From Adiantum capillus-veneris (taxonomy: Eukaryota > Streptophyta > Polypodiopsida > Polypodiales > Pteridaceae): a DNA stretch of 64,000 bases. The position numbers were made by a program, and so were the translations under genes. Positions within the stretch are counted from its first letter, which is position 1, and each line of letters starts with the position of its first letter. Positions 45,763 through 57,680 of this stretch are shown piece by piece. The notes under the pieces are model-generated. The model was not told the origin of the DNA, did no database searches, and saw nothing but the letters and a program-made list of their open reading frames with translations. Location of the stretch: contig CM043964.1 in assembly GCA_014529385.2 (NCBI GenBank), positions 2,274,997 to 2,338,996 of the forward strand, in the 5' to 3' direction.

Positions 45763-47068
45763 TCATGAATAGTAACTCCTAGGAATATCTTCAACTTCTT
45801 TATCATCATTTGAGAAATACACTTGCTTCACTCTCCCACTAGATTGGTAGCATCCTACCACAGCTCCATCATTCTCCTTATTTTGCAGTTGCATCCCTTG
45901 TGTCTTTGAGGTTTCCCCTTCAACCTGTGGACGAGAAACTTCAGCAAGGGTTTGCCTCTTTCTCTTGATGATGTCAATGATCTCCTCATGGAATTCACGC
46001 TTTGCAATGCCAAGAACTTCTCCCAGAGTAAACTCAATCTTGCTATTCAAGATCCTTTCCTCCAAGACTTTCTTCAAATCTGTAGCAACCTCAATATCAG
46101 ATTGTAGTTTATAAGTTGGGCCTTTTGTCTTACCTTTCGTTGGCTCTTTCTTCTTTCCTGTTGTAGACTCCTCCATGAGTACTTCAGGTGGAGATGCTCC
46201 TTGTGTTGAGGGTGTTTGAGAAGTCATTGAGTCGCTTCTTCCCCCACTTCTAAAAGCTCTTTTTGATGGTCCTTCATCAGCATTCTCACGTCTGCGCTTC
46301 TCTTCTACAATTGCCTCATTTTGTTGGCATTTTGTAATGTAGGCATGCACTGACAATGAGTCCACTGGATCATTCCATCCTGTTTCTAGACGTATGCAAT
46401 CACCTGCTTCATGTAGAATCTCTTTTGTAAGCTTTCCCTTTTTAGCTAATTGCATGACATTTGGCCAAATTCGACCATGATGGTCACTCACCTCTTCATC
46501 ACAAAAATGTTCAATTTTTACTCCATAAGTAGCTGCCTCAACTGAAGAGGTGGCATGCTTGGTTGCCATATCTTCAACTACGGTTTGCATTCCCCCCTTC
46601 CCAAAGTTAGTTCTCAAGGGTAGACCTGTCTCTCTTAAGTGGATTTTACCATCCTTAAAAAAAGACAACATCTTTTGACAAAGCATCACTAAAATCATCA
46701 CAATCCCTTCTTACATGGTCTGTACTATCACACCAAATACATCTATTAACAAACCCTTCTTTGGGCTGTTGTCTTTGCCTAAGAAGTGGCCCTGATGGTT
46801 GGCCTTTTTCTTCAAGATTTGCAAACTTCACCTTCAAGTCACGCATTCCCTTCACAAGCTCATCTAGCATGGACTCATCAAACTTAGGAGCGATAAAAGT
46901 AGGCTTTACCATTTTGTCAGAAGTTGAGGTGGAAGGACTTGTAGTGTTTACTACCATCTTGTCCCTTCTTCTTTGTCGTTTGGCAAGCAGTGAGACAGCA
47001 CCTTCAACCTCATTCCAGTCGGTCTTTAGTCCTTGCTCAGCATCTTTATCTTCAAGAAGAAGCTCCAA
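45763..47068 (-). pseudogene. F: gag C-terminal half with zinc knuckle
   Basis: Two overlapping frames: 46655-47068 with CIWCDSTDHVRRDC (CX2CX4HX4C), and 45763-46701 with a long Lys/Glu-rich region (FTLGEVLGIAKREFHEEI). A frame change occurs between them just after the knuckle near 46670. Role: RNA packaging and particle assembly. Confidence 0.75.
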
Positions 47069-47621
47069 ATTTTCTTGAAACTCTTTACCTGCAGCTTGTA
47101 AGAAAAGATCCGTCTTCTCTGCATCTAGTGTGCCCTTTCTGTCCTAGTGAGTTGTGCATAGCGCCGCTCAAATTCCCTAAGTAGCTCTATTTTGATAGTC
47201 CTTGCTTTGGCTTGACTACCCATTCTAAGAATGTCCTTTTGGTCACTCTCTCCGAGTCCTCCATGAGATATTCCTCCTTTAAAGCTACTTTGAGTTCTTC
47301 CCAATTTCTCCCATGCCCATCTTTAATTGCCCTAACATGCTCCCTAATTTATAGAGCAACAACTAGCTCAAAGCTTTGAATCATCTCACCTTCTGGCACG
47401 CGATGCAGCTCCATCTCCTTCACATACTCGCGTAAGTACTTGGTTACATCTTTTCCATTGAATTGATCCATTCTGTTGACGACCGCTTGTATGGCCTTCG
47501 TTGCTGAAATCTCCCTTCTTTCAGTAGCATGTTGTTGTTGCATGAAAATTGCAAATGCTTGAAAAATTTGCATTGTTGCTGGGTCAAAATGCATACCCTG
47601 TTGCTCAACATGATCACCCAT
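47069..47621 (-). pseudogene. F: gag N-terminal part
   Basis: An ATG at 47621 (MGDHVEQQGMHFDPATMQIF) begins a gag frame with QFNGKDVTKYLREYVKEME, ending at TAA at 47349-47351, plausibly a decayed CAA. The same frame continues with WEELKVALKEEYLMED before further breaks. It starts just inside the primer site, as expected. Confidence 0.7.
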
Positions 47622-47650
47622 GGTTACCCACAAACTCGCACCCTAGCAGA

Positions 47651-47668
47651 TTCGCGTCGGGTTCACCA
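47651..47668 (-). promoter_or_regulatory. F: primer-binding site
   Basis: Minus strand TGGTGAACCCGACGCGAA, complementary to a CCA-ended tRNA, lies six bases inside the 5' LTR. I cannot assign the tRNA reliably. The six-base spacer is longer than in the other elements here. Confidence 0.65.
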
Positions 47669-47674
47669 AAAATA

Positions 47675-49702
47675 TGTCGAGAAATTTGCGGTCTTGCCAG
47701 GAAAGCACCGGACTTATGGCTGTGAGAGTTTTTGAGAGAACTCAACAAAAACTGTATGAAGGAGTTAAACCATAGATACCATGAAGACTAGGGTTTGGAA
47801 AGAAGTGCAATCAAAGAAGACTCACTCTTTCTCTCTTGCACTCACACACACAAAGAAAGAACACAAAAGAGAATGTCAAAACAATATGAAGATGGAAACA
47901 TCAAGGCTATGGTCATATCGTATCATGGGTAATATGAAAGGGTTAATAGATGAGTTAATGGCATTCAATTTTGGTTGACCGAATAGGCTACGAATTGTTC
48001 TTTGGAATTGTAGTTTTGTGCTTACCATAATATATATATTTTGTCTAGTGATTGGGATTAATTGTGTGTACAAATCCTCTTGGTTCATAGCAAGATAACT
48101 ACGCTTACATCAAAAGAAAAATTATAGTCTATGAGAGGTAGTATGATGGGATCCGGTGATAGAAGTATTTCATTGAGCCTTTCAGGGCCAAAGAGAAACA
48201 CTATACGTTGTTGAAAGTGTATTTTACGGCTAATCCATACGTTAATTCTAATAGATTGTACAGAGTGAAAGCGATAGAAATGATCATCATGTGGGTTATT
48301 CATCTAGGATAGTATGTGAGAAATGTAGATATGAGAGAAGTGAAGAGATGAGAATTTTCCCTCCCAAGCCCTATTCTTGCCCGTAGACAATAAGGATACT
48401 GCGGGGAGAGATGTACCTATAGCAAAGAGAACCTAAAATTTGTAGAGAGGATGAATTACTAAGAGTGAGAGAGATAGATTTGGTTAAGGAGATGAGATTA
48501 GATACATATATATATATATATATATATATGTCGGATTAGAGATGAAAAAGAAAACAATAAGAAATCAAGAAAACATCAATGTAGAATACATCTTACTTGA
48601 CAAACCCTTCGGCACCATTATTGATGGAGAGAGAAGAAGAGGGGAGCACTCCACTTTGATTGATACGCCAAGTACAACACCTTCTTTGATTAGAGTTGAT
48701 CTTCCAAGGATAGCGTACAAGAATGGCTAGTCTTCCTCTAGGAGAAAGTGTAGGCTTGGGCTTATGTTAATGGGGCTAAGTACAATTAGGCATTACTACT
48801 CACTCCCTCAAGAATTCCTCTCATCAATGGCTTGAATACTTGAGTTCTTTCCAAGGAAGAAGAGGTCCCCTTTTATAGGTGAAGGGAACCCCCAAGGGTT
48901 TACACAAGAAGAGAGGAGCCAGTGTGAACAGGAATTAGAAAAGTTGGAAATGAGTTGTCCCTGCATGATATGGGCAGACTAGGGTCCAGTATTTTGATCA
49001 TATCTCCTCAACCGTAGCTCCAAATAAAAAAGTAAAAATATGGAAAAAAACTTCAGCTCATTAGCTACGATTTTTATTTTAAAATCGTTTTCCAATTCGG
49101 ATTGGAACCTTGTGTAAACAAATCATCAAAATAAGGTCCATTTATGGCAGCAAAAGTCTTCATGTGGTCTCCTTAGCCTAGACTTTCATTTAATTCCAAA
49201 GGACACCTCATGCCATATGAAAGCATGACATTGCTCCGTGACAAAGTTTTGTAATCATGCTTGCAATAATGCATTAAAATAAGTGTATCTTTGAAGTCAT
49301 GCCACCTAGTGTCCCACTAGGATTTGATTCTCTCCTAGTAGCTATTTAAAAAGAAATATAAGAAAAGTAAAAAAAATACATAGAATATATATATATTGGA
49401 GTTTACCCTATATATAGGATCTAGCTAGGGTGTGAGATGATAATGAAATAGTAGAAATAAAGAATCAATGCTTTTTGCCCCAAGTTAAAGAGGCGGAGCT
49501 ATTGATGCTTTTTCCATAGTATTTTCTGATGGTAAAGTAAGGATAGGTTACCCTTGAGAAAAATAATAGGATGAGATAGAAGGCTTATTATTATACTTAA
49601 ATATGCATATGTACACTATAGGAAATATAATTATGTATCTAAAAAAATACAAGATAGATCTTGTAGCATGCGTTCCCACTATGTACGTGTCACAGCACGA
49701 CA
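47675..49702 (-). repeat. F: 5' LTR (2.03 kb)
   Basis: It is almost identical to 39600-41639; the (AT)n run is shorter here (about 48504-48529). ACGC at 49703-49706 repeats the left target site. Confidence 0.92.
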
Positions 49703-50871
49703 ACGCGTATAAAGACTACTGTGGCAGAATTACACCAAACTTGGCCCCTTAGTTGACTTTACAATACTGAACAAGCCTATGCTGTCAGTTCCCAAATCTG
49801 GTGTCTATCCTAGGAGATGAGGCTTTATACGCGTATAAAGACTTCTGACACAAATTTGACCCAATTTTGTTTTGGATGTTCCCTACACCCTAAGGAGCTC
49901 CTAGATACTCTCAGTTTCTATTTTCACCGCTTTTGGTGTCAGTTATGAACAATTCTCCAGGTTTGCGTTTTTTGCACTTTCTAGCTCATATGAATTTCAA
50001 AAGCAATCAAATTTTGGCTAGGTACTTCTTTTCTGCCTTAGAACACTAGGGAATATTCATTTGCTCCATTTGAGCCAGATCTATTCAGTAAGTCTATATA
50101 CGTGTATAAAGACTTTAGCTGAGTTTGTGGTCAGAATTAGAACACAAGAATCTCCAAGTCTTTAATCACTGGGTTTCAAGCACTTTTACCAATTTTTATG
50201 CAAAATATGCTTAGAACCACAAGTTTTTCTCTTTTTCTCGTTTTTGACACTTTGTCTTTTGGCTTTTGGGTACTAAGGGTTGGTCAAAACCCTAGTCTCA
50301 AGAGGTACTTAAGGTAAAACCCTCTGTTTGAACACCCTGGTTCAGTCAGATTTTTCTAATTTGGTCTCCAGATGCCCCTTGAGACATTATACGTGTATAA
50401 AGTCTCTGTTCATAGAACTCTTGCAAATGCCGTCTTATATGCACAACAACAATCAGTCATGAAAAAAATGTCAACAAGAACCTGTTTATTGCATTTTTAG
50501 CCTCAAAAACAACTTTTCAGAGATCGTGAATGCAAACAAACATGTCAGCAAATAAGTAATCGTTGAATAGCTCTAGATCAAAATCAGATCCCTTACCTAA
50601 AGCTACTCCTACACATCATGTGGGGTTTTGCATTTATGAGTAGAAAAACGCTTCACTGCCACACACAGACTAGATAAGCCCTTTTCTCTCCGATACAACT
50701 ATTCTAAACTAACTAACTGTCAATCACGAAATACCCAGGCGAGACACACACTCCCTCGAACCTCTCTTTGATCCTTAGTTCCTATCTAAGATACAACGAA
50801 ATTTGGCGAACCAAATGGGATTTTACCTCGTAGGATTATTCAAAGGTCACCGACATAGGGCTCTCGTCCTA
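49703..50871. repeat. G2: leader with palindrome copies
   Basis: Between primer site and gag, palindromes lie at 49820-49843 (nearly perfect), 50091-50114 and 50382-50405 (both with TACGTGTA), and the right half of another at 49703-49716, whose left half is at 39587-39599. Spacings are about 270-290 bases except next to the split copy. No gene is supported. The same motif in leader and 3' array means both ends of the G2 RNA or DNA carry it. Confidence 0.85.
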
Positions 50872-50884
50872 GACAACGGCGCCA
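50872..50884 (-). promoter_or_regulatory. G2: primer-binding site, tRNA-Asp type
   Basis: The minus strand begins TGGCGCCGTTGTC one base inside the 5' LTR. Plant tRNA-Asp ends GGCAACGGCGCCA; 12 of 13 bases match. This primer choice is known from Athila-like plant Ty3 elements. Confidence 0.8.
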
Positions 50885-50885
50885 A

Positions 50886-51807
50886 TGTTGTCGTGCAGAA
50901 ACACTGCTCGCAAACGCTAATACAATGAGAACCAAGCCAACAACAAGCTGTCAACCTAGGACGGAGTTGATCCGCAGGCGCATGGAAACAAATAGTTGAT
51001 TGTCACTCAACTATTCGACCTTCTCTAGACAATCACTACCAAAGGAAATAATTCTAAAGCACTCTAATCATATTGAACTGCAATCTTTCCTACAACACTT
51101 CCGTTCACCGAAACATGGTCAAACATTGTCGATTCGTCACGAAAGTCAAGGATCCTACTCTACGCACCTAGAGGACACTTCCCTGAAGTTTCTAACCTAA
51201 TCCACAACCCGTAAACATATGGTGCAGAAATCGCGTATAAAGACAGGCCGAAATTTACAGGTCGTTGAATCTGGAAATGTTTATTCCTAAAGTGTAGTTC
51301 TACTCGCCATGAACGCAATGACATAAAGAAATCACAAAACGGACACACGGATAGAGAGAAAACTCACTCGGAAGCTCACGGAAGAGCTCTTCGCGAAGAG
51401 ACTGAAACCGCTCAAGCTTGGCGTCAAAGTGTAGCTCTTGCCGTTGCTAACACGATGGCGTAGTCACTTCCACAATGTAGTAGTCATAGCATGCAAGGGG
51501 AAGGGAAGAAGACCTCTCTCACTCTCACACACAGTACGCAGTCACCGTACGTTCAGATAAACCCCCAAAAATGATTAAAAAAAAGACCCTTAGGTTTACA
51601 AAAGATTGTCTTTTATACCTCAGCCTTGGAGGTGTCATCTCATCAAAATGAATTCTACTTCCTATCAGGGGTGTTGTTGAGTAGCGAATACAATGACATA
51701 TGTTTCAAAAATTATCTGGAGCCTGAAGAATTAATTACATTTAAGCTCATCGTGTGAATAGTACAAGAAAAATGGGATTTCGGATGCGGTTGATTTGCAG
51801 GTCAACA
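50886..51807 (-). repeat. G2: 5' LTR (922 bp)
   Basis: It matches the 3' LTR except for point changes and one 22-base block (near 51646-51668). Flanked on the right by AAGAG (51808-51812), the target duplication, after which the G1 tail frame resumes. Confidence 0.9.
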
Positions 51808-52330
51808 AAGAGATCAGAGTTAGCAACACAAGAAAAACAAGTATGGGTGCGGAGGGATAGAAGTGATATGGCTGACAAACCACAATACAACAGAAGCAGA
51901 CAGTTCAACCAAAAGACAAGGGAATAAAATAGATATGAATTCAAAGAAAATGCTCAGCAACAACTTAAATACGACTCGCATTTGAATCCTGAAATCGAAG
52001 GAACAGGAACTCCCTTCAGTACAAGCAACATCAGAAGGCAGAGACACACAACATACGAAACTGGTAAACCGGTTTATGTGGGTGCCAATCAACAACAAAA
52101 CAATGACAATCGAGGAAGTAGCAATACACCTACTAAAACCGGCAAAGCAAAGCTACAAATGGAAAGCAAAAGAGACAAAGTCTATGGCCAATTCCGCCAC
52201 GAAAATTCTCTGCAAGGAGACGACTACGGCCATATCAACAATAGCGGCAAACCAAGCGAATTTTACAAAAAAGACGATCAAACAAAGAGCGATAGAGTTA
52301 CAACTGCTACTTGCAAAGAAAATCGGCTGA
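51808..52330 (+). pseudogene. G1: rest of WxPK tail
   Basis: Frames encode QVWVRRDRSDMADK, PVYVGANQQQN, MWVPINNKTM and the conserved end FTKKTIKQRA, ELQLLLAKKIG. These match the G2 tail in order. It continues the piece ending at 12491 once G2 is excluded. Frame changes near 51930 and 52080. Function unknown. Confidence 0.65.
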
Positions 52331-52982
52331 CCAAATCAACAACAAAAGGGAAACCTCGATGGCGAATGCCAAGAAGCATATTGCTTATACCTTCCTCTTG
52401 CACAACATTAAATTCTCCATGCATTGACCAAATATGCATTATATAGGGCCACATTACACGGCCAAGCATTAGCACGAGTTTTCAACCCATGCACGACACA
52501 TAATCCGAGGCAATACCTTGTCGTCCCCTGGGAGGACTCTGGCTAGGAGGGGGGGAGGCATTCTCAAATGCGGACCCAATGGCAAAAAGAGAAAAAAAGG
52601 GCATGTTTTTTGCACAGATTTCAGGGTTGTCATTTGATTGCAAAATTTTCTGGACTAACCCAAGTACATATGCCCTTATATAGCATGAATAGACAAGTAT
52701 ATGGGGCCAAACGCCAAATCAAGCCCGTAGGTGTGTGTATATAAGTAAAAATAGTCATTTTTTGGGCGAAATATTGAAAAAACGGAGAAATCCGGCCATA
52801 AAAATTGCATGTGAGTGTATATAGTGTTTTGCAGTGATGTTTTTGATTTATTATGATTTTTGGAGATTTTTTGGGGTTTAATTTGCTATTTTTCTTTTAA
52901 TTTTACTAATTTTTGGCAGAAAAACTTCAAAAATACAAAAAGCAGGTGAAAAACGGTCGTAATGAAAAACAAAAAATATGGG
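52331..52982 (+). promoter_or_regulatory. G1: 3' of tail, internal polypurine tract (52544-52559) and spacer
   Basis: GGCTAGGAGGGGGGGAGGCA at 52541-52560 corresponds to the G2 tract at 18601-18621, and the 200 bases before it are clearly alignable with G2. After it the two elements diverge. TATA-like strings (CTTATATAG near 52675, TGTATATAAG near 52736) follow. No gene is visible to the C3 insertion. GATGA at 52983-52987 is the C3 target duplication. Confidence 0.6.
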
Positions 52983-52987
52983 GATGA

Positions 52988-53275
52988 TGATGAGCGCGCG
53001 GCGGTGTGTGCAAGTGATAGAGCACGTGAAGATGTGCGCCTGAGGCTTGAAGCGGAGGGACTATGCTACAGAAGGGAAGCGCTAGTAGAACGAAGAGGGA
53101 GAGAGAGAGAGCTCACGTTTTTGGGGAAAACTCAATAAGTGAGTTTTGGGTTTTCCCACTTTTATTATAAGTGACCTTTAAAAAAATGTGTCAAGGTTCT
53201 GGACAAAGTATAAAAATGTACAAAAAGGGGTTATTTAGGCCTTTAACCCAACAACCTCCCACTTAAAGGCATAAA
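52988..53275 (-). repeat. C3: 3' LTR and polypurine tract
   Basis: The LTR is 52988-53253; minus-strand AAGTGGGAGGT lies just before it (53254-53264). Compared with the 5' LTR it has several substitutions and short indels. Confidence 0.85.
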
Positions 53276-53306
53276 TGACACCTTTAAGTTAACCAACTCC
53301 CACCAG

Positions 53307-54397
53307 CTATATGCAATGCTCATGTTGAGCCTTAACAAGACTCTTGGTGAGAACATCTGCAGGGTTATCCTGTGTGTGAATCTTAGTCAAGGTGACTAGA
53401 CCATCCTCCAATACCTGTCGTATGAAGTGGTATCGCACATCAATGTGCTTTGTCCGTGCATGAAACATGGCATTCTTGGCCAAATAGATAGCACTTTGGC
53501 CATCACATCCCAAGACAGGAGTACTAGCAGGCATACCAAGCTCTTTGACAAGTCTGCCCAAACATATGGCCTCTTTAGAAGCCTCAGTGGCTGAATATAA
53601 GTAGTACTCAATGCCACAATTTTATGCAGTCGTGAACACCAAGAGACAACACCACCAGCAATAGCAAACACATAGCCACTAGTGGACTTCCTAGTATCCA
53701 AGTCACCTGCCATATCTGCATCACAATAGCCCTACAACTTCAGGTCACTTTTGCCATAGCATATACACCTAGATTGTGTACCTGACAAGTATCTCAAAAT
53801 GCATTTCACAGCTTCCCAATGTGCTTTGTCGGGATTGGACATGTATCTACTAACAACTCCCATCGCATGGGCAATGTCAGGACAAGTGGCAACCATAGCA
53901 TACATAAGAGAACCACAAGCTGATGCATAAGGGATTCCCTTCATAGCATTCATTGCCACGTCATCCTTTGGGCAATCGGCTTTGCTAAGTTTTGTGTGTG
54001 GAGGTAAAGGTACTCCAAGTGACTTAGCTTCAGCCATGTTAAACCTGTCAAGTACTTTAGCAATGTACTTTTCTTGAGATAAGAAGAGAAATTTCAGCTT
54101 TCTATCCCTCTTGATTCTCATGCCCAAGATGTGCTCAGCATCACCTAAATCCTTCATTGCAAAACTTGAATTCAGCTGACGTTTAAGAGCATCAATGGTA
54201 GACTTATGCTTCCCAGCAATCAACATATCATCTACATATAGCACAAGGATTATAGGACTTCCATCATTATCCTTCTTTGTATACAAACAATGGTCTGAAT
54301 GGCTGCGTTTAAAGCCTTGAGACAGCATAAAAGTATCAAACTTTTTGAACCACTGACGTGATGTCTGCCTCAAACCATACAGTGCCCTTCTTAGTTT
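53307..54397 (-). pseudogene. C3: RT 3' half and RNase H
   Basis: RT palm with VLYVDDMLIAGK, then KYIAKVLDRFNM and RYLSGT. RNase H: ADMAGDLDTRKSTSGY, frame change near the STTE position (about 53600), GCDGQSAIYLAKN and HARTKHIDVRYHFIR, with the tail NPADVLTKSL. A stop near 53730 separates RT from RNase H. Confidence 0.85.
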
Positions 54398-56017
54398 TCA
54401 TACAAGTTCCTTTCTATCAGGAACTACAAAACCCTCAGGTTGCTTCATGTAGATATCTTCATCAATGTCACCATGAAGAAAAGTTGTTTTTACATCCATT
54501 TGATTCAATTCTAAGTCAAGCACTGCAGTGAGAGCAAAAAGGACACGCAATGTCGTAAGCTTTACAACAGGAGAAAAGATCTCTTGAAAGTCAATCCCCT
54601 CTTTCTGTGCATACCCTTTGGCAACTAACCTTGCTTTATACTTGGGCTTTCCATCAACACATTTGACCTTGTAAACCCATTTGTTAGGAAGAGCCTTTCT
54701 TCCTTTAGGCAATGGCACAAGATCCCAAGTATTGTTTGCATGCAAAGATTTGATTTCCTCTTGCATCGCAAGCTCCCACTTACTGCTCAACTCACATGAT
54801 TTTGCCTCTTTATATGTAAGAGGCTCTCCCTCATCTGTCAACATAACATGATGAAAAGAGGGGTCAAAGCACTGTATCAACCTTCTGACACGAGTAGACC
54901 TGCATACCCAACGATCTACATTCTCAGGAAGCACAGGTTCTACATCAGGAGGCAACTCGTTTTCAGCATGCTCATGCTGCTGAAAATCATTTTCAGCCAT
55001 GACAGGGAGCTGTCCATCCTCATTTGGAGCATCTAAATCATGTCCTACCTCTTCTGGCTCAAGGTTAACCGGCTGATTATCAATTTCAGCTTGCGGTAAT
55101 GCATCCTGAGGCTCTTTTTCAACATCAATAGGTGGCAAGAGAGGCTGAAATTTGACCGATTTCTTGTCAATTTCAGAAGATGTAGCATTTTTCAGCAATT
55201 TAGCCTCATTGAACACTACATCTCGTCTGTGTACTACCCTCTTAAACTGAGGTAACCATATCTTGTAGCCCATTTCACCCTCTTCTCCATAACCTAGGAA
55301 GAGTCCTTGGATGGACATGGCATCTAGCTTTGTCCTCAAGTCATTACGAACATGGACAAAAGCCTCGCAGCCAAACACTCTCAAATGATCATAAGAGGCA
55401 GGTTTGCCAGACCAAACCTCCTCTGGAATGTCATTTTTTAGCGTACTGTTAGGAGAGCGATTGCATACATGAACTACAGTTTTCAAAGCCTCTCCCCAAA
55501 ACCCACGAGGGAGATTAGCCGTGGACAACATGCAACGCACTCTCTCACATAAAGTATGGTTATACCTCTCAGCCACACCATTAGAAGATGGATTATAAGG
55601 AGAAGTCAACTCCCTTTTAATCCCATATTCTTCGCAATAATGCTGAAATTCAGCAGACGTGTACTCCCCCCCCGTTGTCAGATCTCAGACATTTAAGCTT
55701 ACTACCCTTTTGCGTGGTCACAAAAGCATGAAACCTCTTAAATGCATTAAATGTCTCACTCTTATTCTTTAACAAATATGCCCATCCTTTCCTAGTGCAA
55801 TCATCAATGAATGTAACAATTATGATGCACCACCAAAAGACTTAACAGGCATTGAACATACATCGGAGTGAATTAAACCAGAATAATAAGAAGACTTCTT
55901 TCGTTTACCATATAAACAGTCATTACAAAAATCTAACTTGGTGCCCTTTACATCAACCCTCTTCAAAGAGGAGAGCACATCAAGTCCCTTCTGGCTCATA
56001 TGGCCAAGTCTTTTGTG
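54398..56017 (-). pseudogene. C3: integrase and RT 5' half
   Basis: Broken frames from 56017 to 55610 include the integrase zinc region and core. From 55609 an open frame reads TSPYNPSSNGVAERYNHTL (integrase Glu), then RVFGCEAFVHV and LFLGYG. An acidic linker leads to RT (NKWVYKVKCVDGKPKYKARL, FHGDIDEDIYM region). A poly-G/C slip near 55665 and stops interrupt the core. Confidence 0.82.
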
Positions 56018-57435
56018 TCACAACTCCAAATGAGAAGCAACTTCGGCCACTGCAAGAAACTTGCTAGGAAAAGCTTTGCCATGTAAATAGTACAATGTAC
56101 CACTCTTGCATCCCTTGACAATGAGCATTGATCCCTTAAGCAACTTCCATGAACCCCCAACAAAAATGGTTGTATAACCCTGTGCATCCATCTGGCCAAT
56201 AGACAATAGACTCTTCTTGATGCCTGGTACATACCTTACATCTTTAAGCATAAACTCTTGGCCATTGTTTAATGCCAAGTGCACAGTGCCCATTCCTTCA
56301 ATGTCACAAGCATGGTTATCCCCAAGGTAAACCTTGCCATACTTGCCTGCATGATAAGAAGCAAAACACTCCACATATGGAGTCACATGAAATGAGGCAC
56401 CCAATTCTACTATCCAAGACTGTGTAAGGCCATCATTTGTACTTAGCAATGCATCAATGACATCTCTACGTGAGATAATCATGTCTTCTGCATTTGCTAC
56501 AACAAAATCTGAGGGGCATGAAGCTGCAACCAAGATCTCCTCACTGTCGGATAACTCTGTGATAACCACACTAGAGGATACATTGATAGTCTCCGAATCC
56601 TTGGAGGAGGTACCTGCTGATTTTTCCCCTTTCTTATCCTCTGTCTTCTTCTTCTCCTGTGATTCCTTCTTTCTTTCCTGCTCTTTCTTGAAATACTTGC
56701 AATCTGGCTTCTTATGGCCTTTTCTGCCACACTGATAACAAGTCACATCCTTATCCCTAGACTTGCTTTTGCTCCTGTTTTGAGTCTTGGTACCTATATT
56801 TTGCTTCTGACTTCTGCCTCTCGCATTGTAAGCAGAACTGCCACCTTCCCCACCACTAGACTTGCGTCTAATTTCCTCATTTAAGATGGAGCCTCGTACT
56901 CCATCATATGTGAGGTTGGGGCTATTACTCAAAGAAACCACAGCGTTTCCCAAGAGTCTGGCAAAGTCATCAACAAAAATATGGCTTTCAACTTTTCATC
57001 AAAAGGTTGAAGCCTAGTATCTTGTAGCTGACTCATAACACTGGTGAAAGCACTTAAGTGCTCAGAAGCCGACTTGGCTTCGTCAAGCATCATGTTCACC
57101 AGTTTGCGCATCAAATGCACCTGATTCACAGGGGTGGCACTCTCATAAGTGGCCTTCAACTTATGCCAAATTGCATGTGCAGTGTCCAAGCCCTTTATGT
57201 CCACCAGAATGTCATCGGTCACAGCCATTTTGATGTAGGCCTTTGCCCTCTTGTTGAGCTTGGCCCAATTCTCATCTAGCATATCCTCAGGCTTTACAGC
57301 CAAAAGGGCATCCTCACAATCCTTGAGGAACAAAATCCGCTACATCCTGTCCTGCCATAGGTCGAAACCTGTACCGTCAAATTGCTTGATTTCCATCAAG
57401 CTCTTGGCATCAGACGACGAGGATGTAGAGGCCAT
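56018..57435 (-). pseudogene. C3: gag and protease
   Basis: Gag starts at ATG 57435 (MASTSSSSDAKSLMEIKQFD), with an early TAG near 57340, then AHAIWHKLKATYES. A knuckle CYQCGRKGHKKPDC and Lys/Glu-rich linker follow. The protease site reads SWIVELGASFHVTP: the expected D(S/T)G is ELG, so the protease looks inactive. A frame change near 56930-56950 joins gag halves. Confidence 0.82.
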
Positions 57436-57680
57436 TTGCACGGATAAAAATGTAGCAGAAAGTGTCTACACAAAATCTAAAAATTTTCAGTGATCACAAT
57501 GTACTGCACGTTGCATACAATGTGCTAAAAATTTCAGCAATTAACAAGTATCCCCAATGCGTACTTGCATAAACCCACAAAAGGCGTACATAAACCTCAA
57601 TTTGTGTACATAAAAACAATCCAATGCAGAATTTTCCAGAATTTTCTGCAAATTTACTGTTCTGGCGCATTAATTTGCAT

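Larger units (their letters stand above)
39600..49702 (-). mobile_element. F: Ty3/gypsy element of fungal-like type
   Basis: LTRs 39600-41639 and 47675-49702 are almost identical, and ACGC flanks both ends (39596-39599, 49703-49706). The minus-strand interior encodes gag with a knuckle, protease, RT-RNase H and integrase. RT and integrase motifs (PFIDDLP, ADRGE, NGKSERGH) are those I associate with fungal and algal Ty3 lineages more than with common plant clades. Pol has two lesions between RNase H and integrase. High LTR identity points to a recent insertion. Confidence 0.85.
12659..51807 (-). mobile_element. G2: giant Ty3/gypsy element with two insertions inside
   Basis: LTRs at 12659-13558 (3') and 50886-51807 (5') are near-identical apart from a 22-base indel near 51646-51668, and are flanked by AAGAG at 12654-12658 and 51808-51812. 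The purine tract (13559-13573) and primer site (50872-50884) fix the minus orientation. Without T and F the element is about 18.3 kb. Order: leader palindromes, gag, protease, RT, RNase H, integrase, AP2, tail, internal purine tract, palindrome array, ORF-E. It is broken by many stops. Confidence 0.85.

Noticed and set aside
50872-50884. tRNA-like sequence
   Set aside because: Only the 3' end of tRNA-Asp is present, beside an LTR; it is a primer-binding site and not a tRNA gene.
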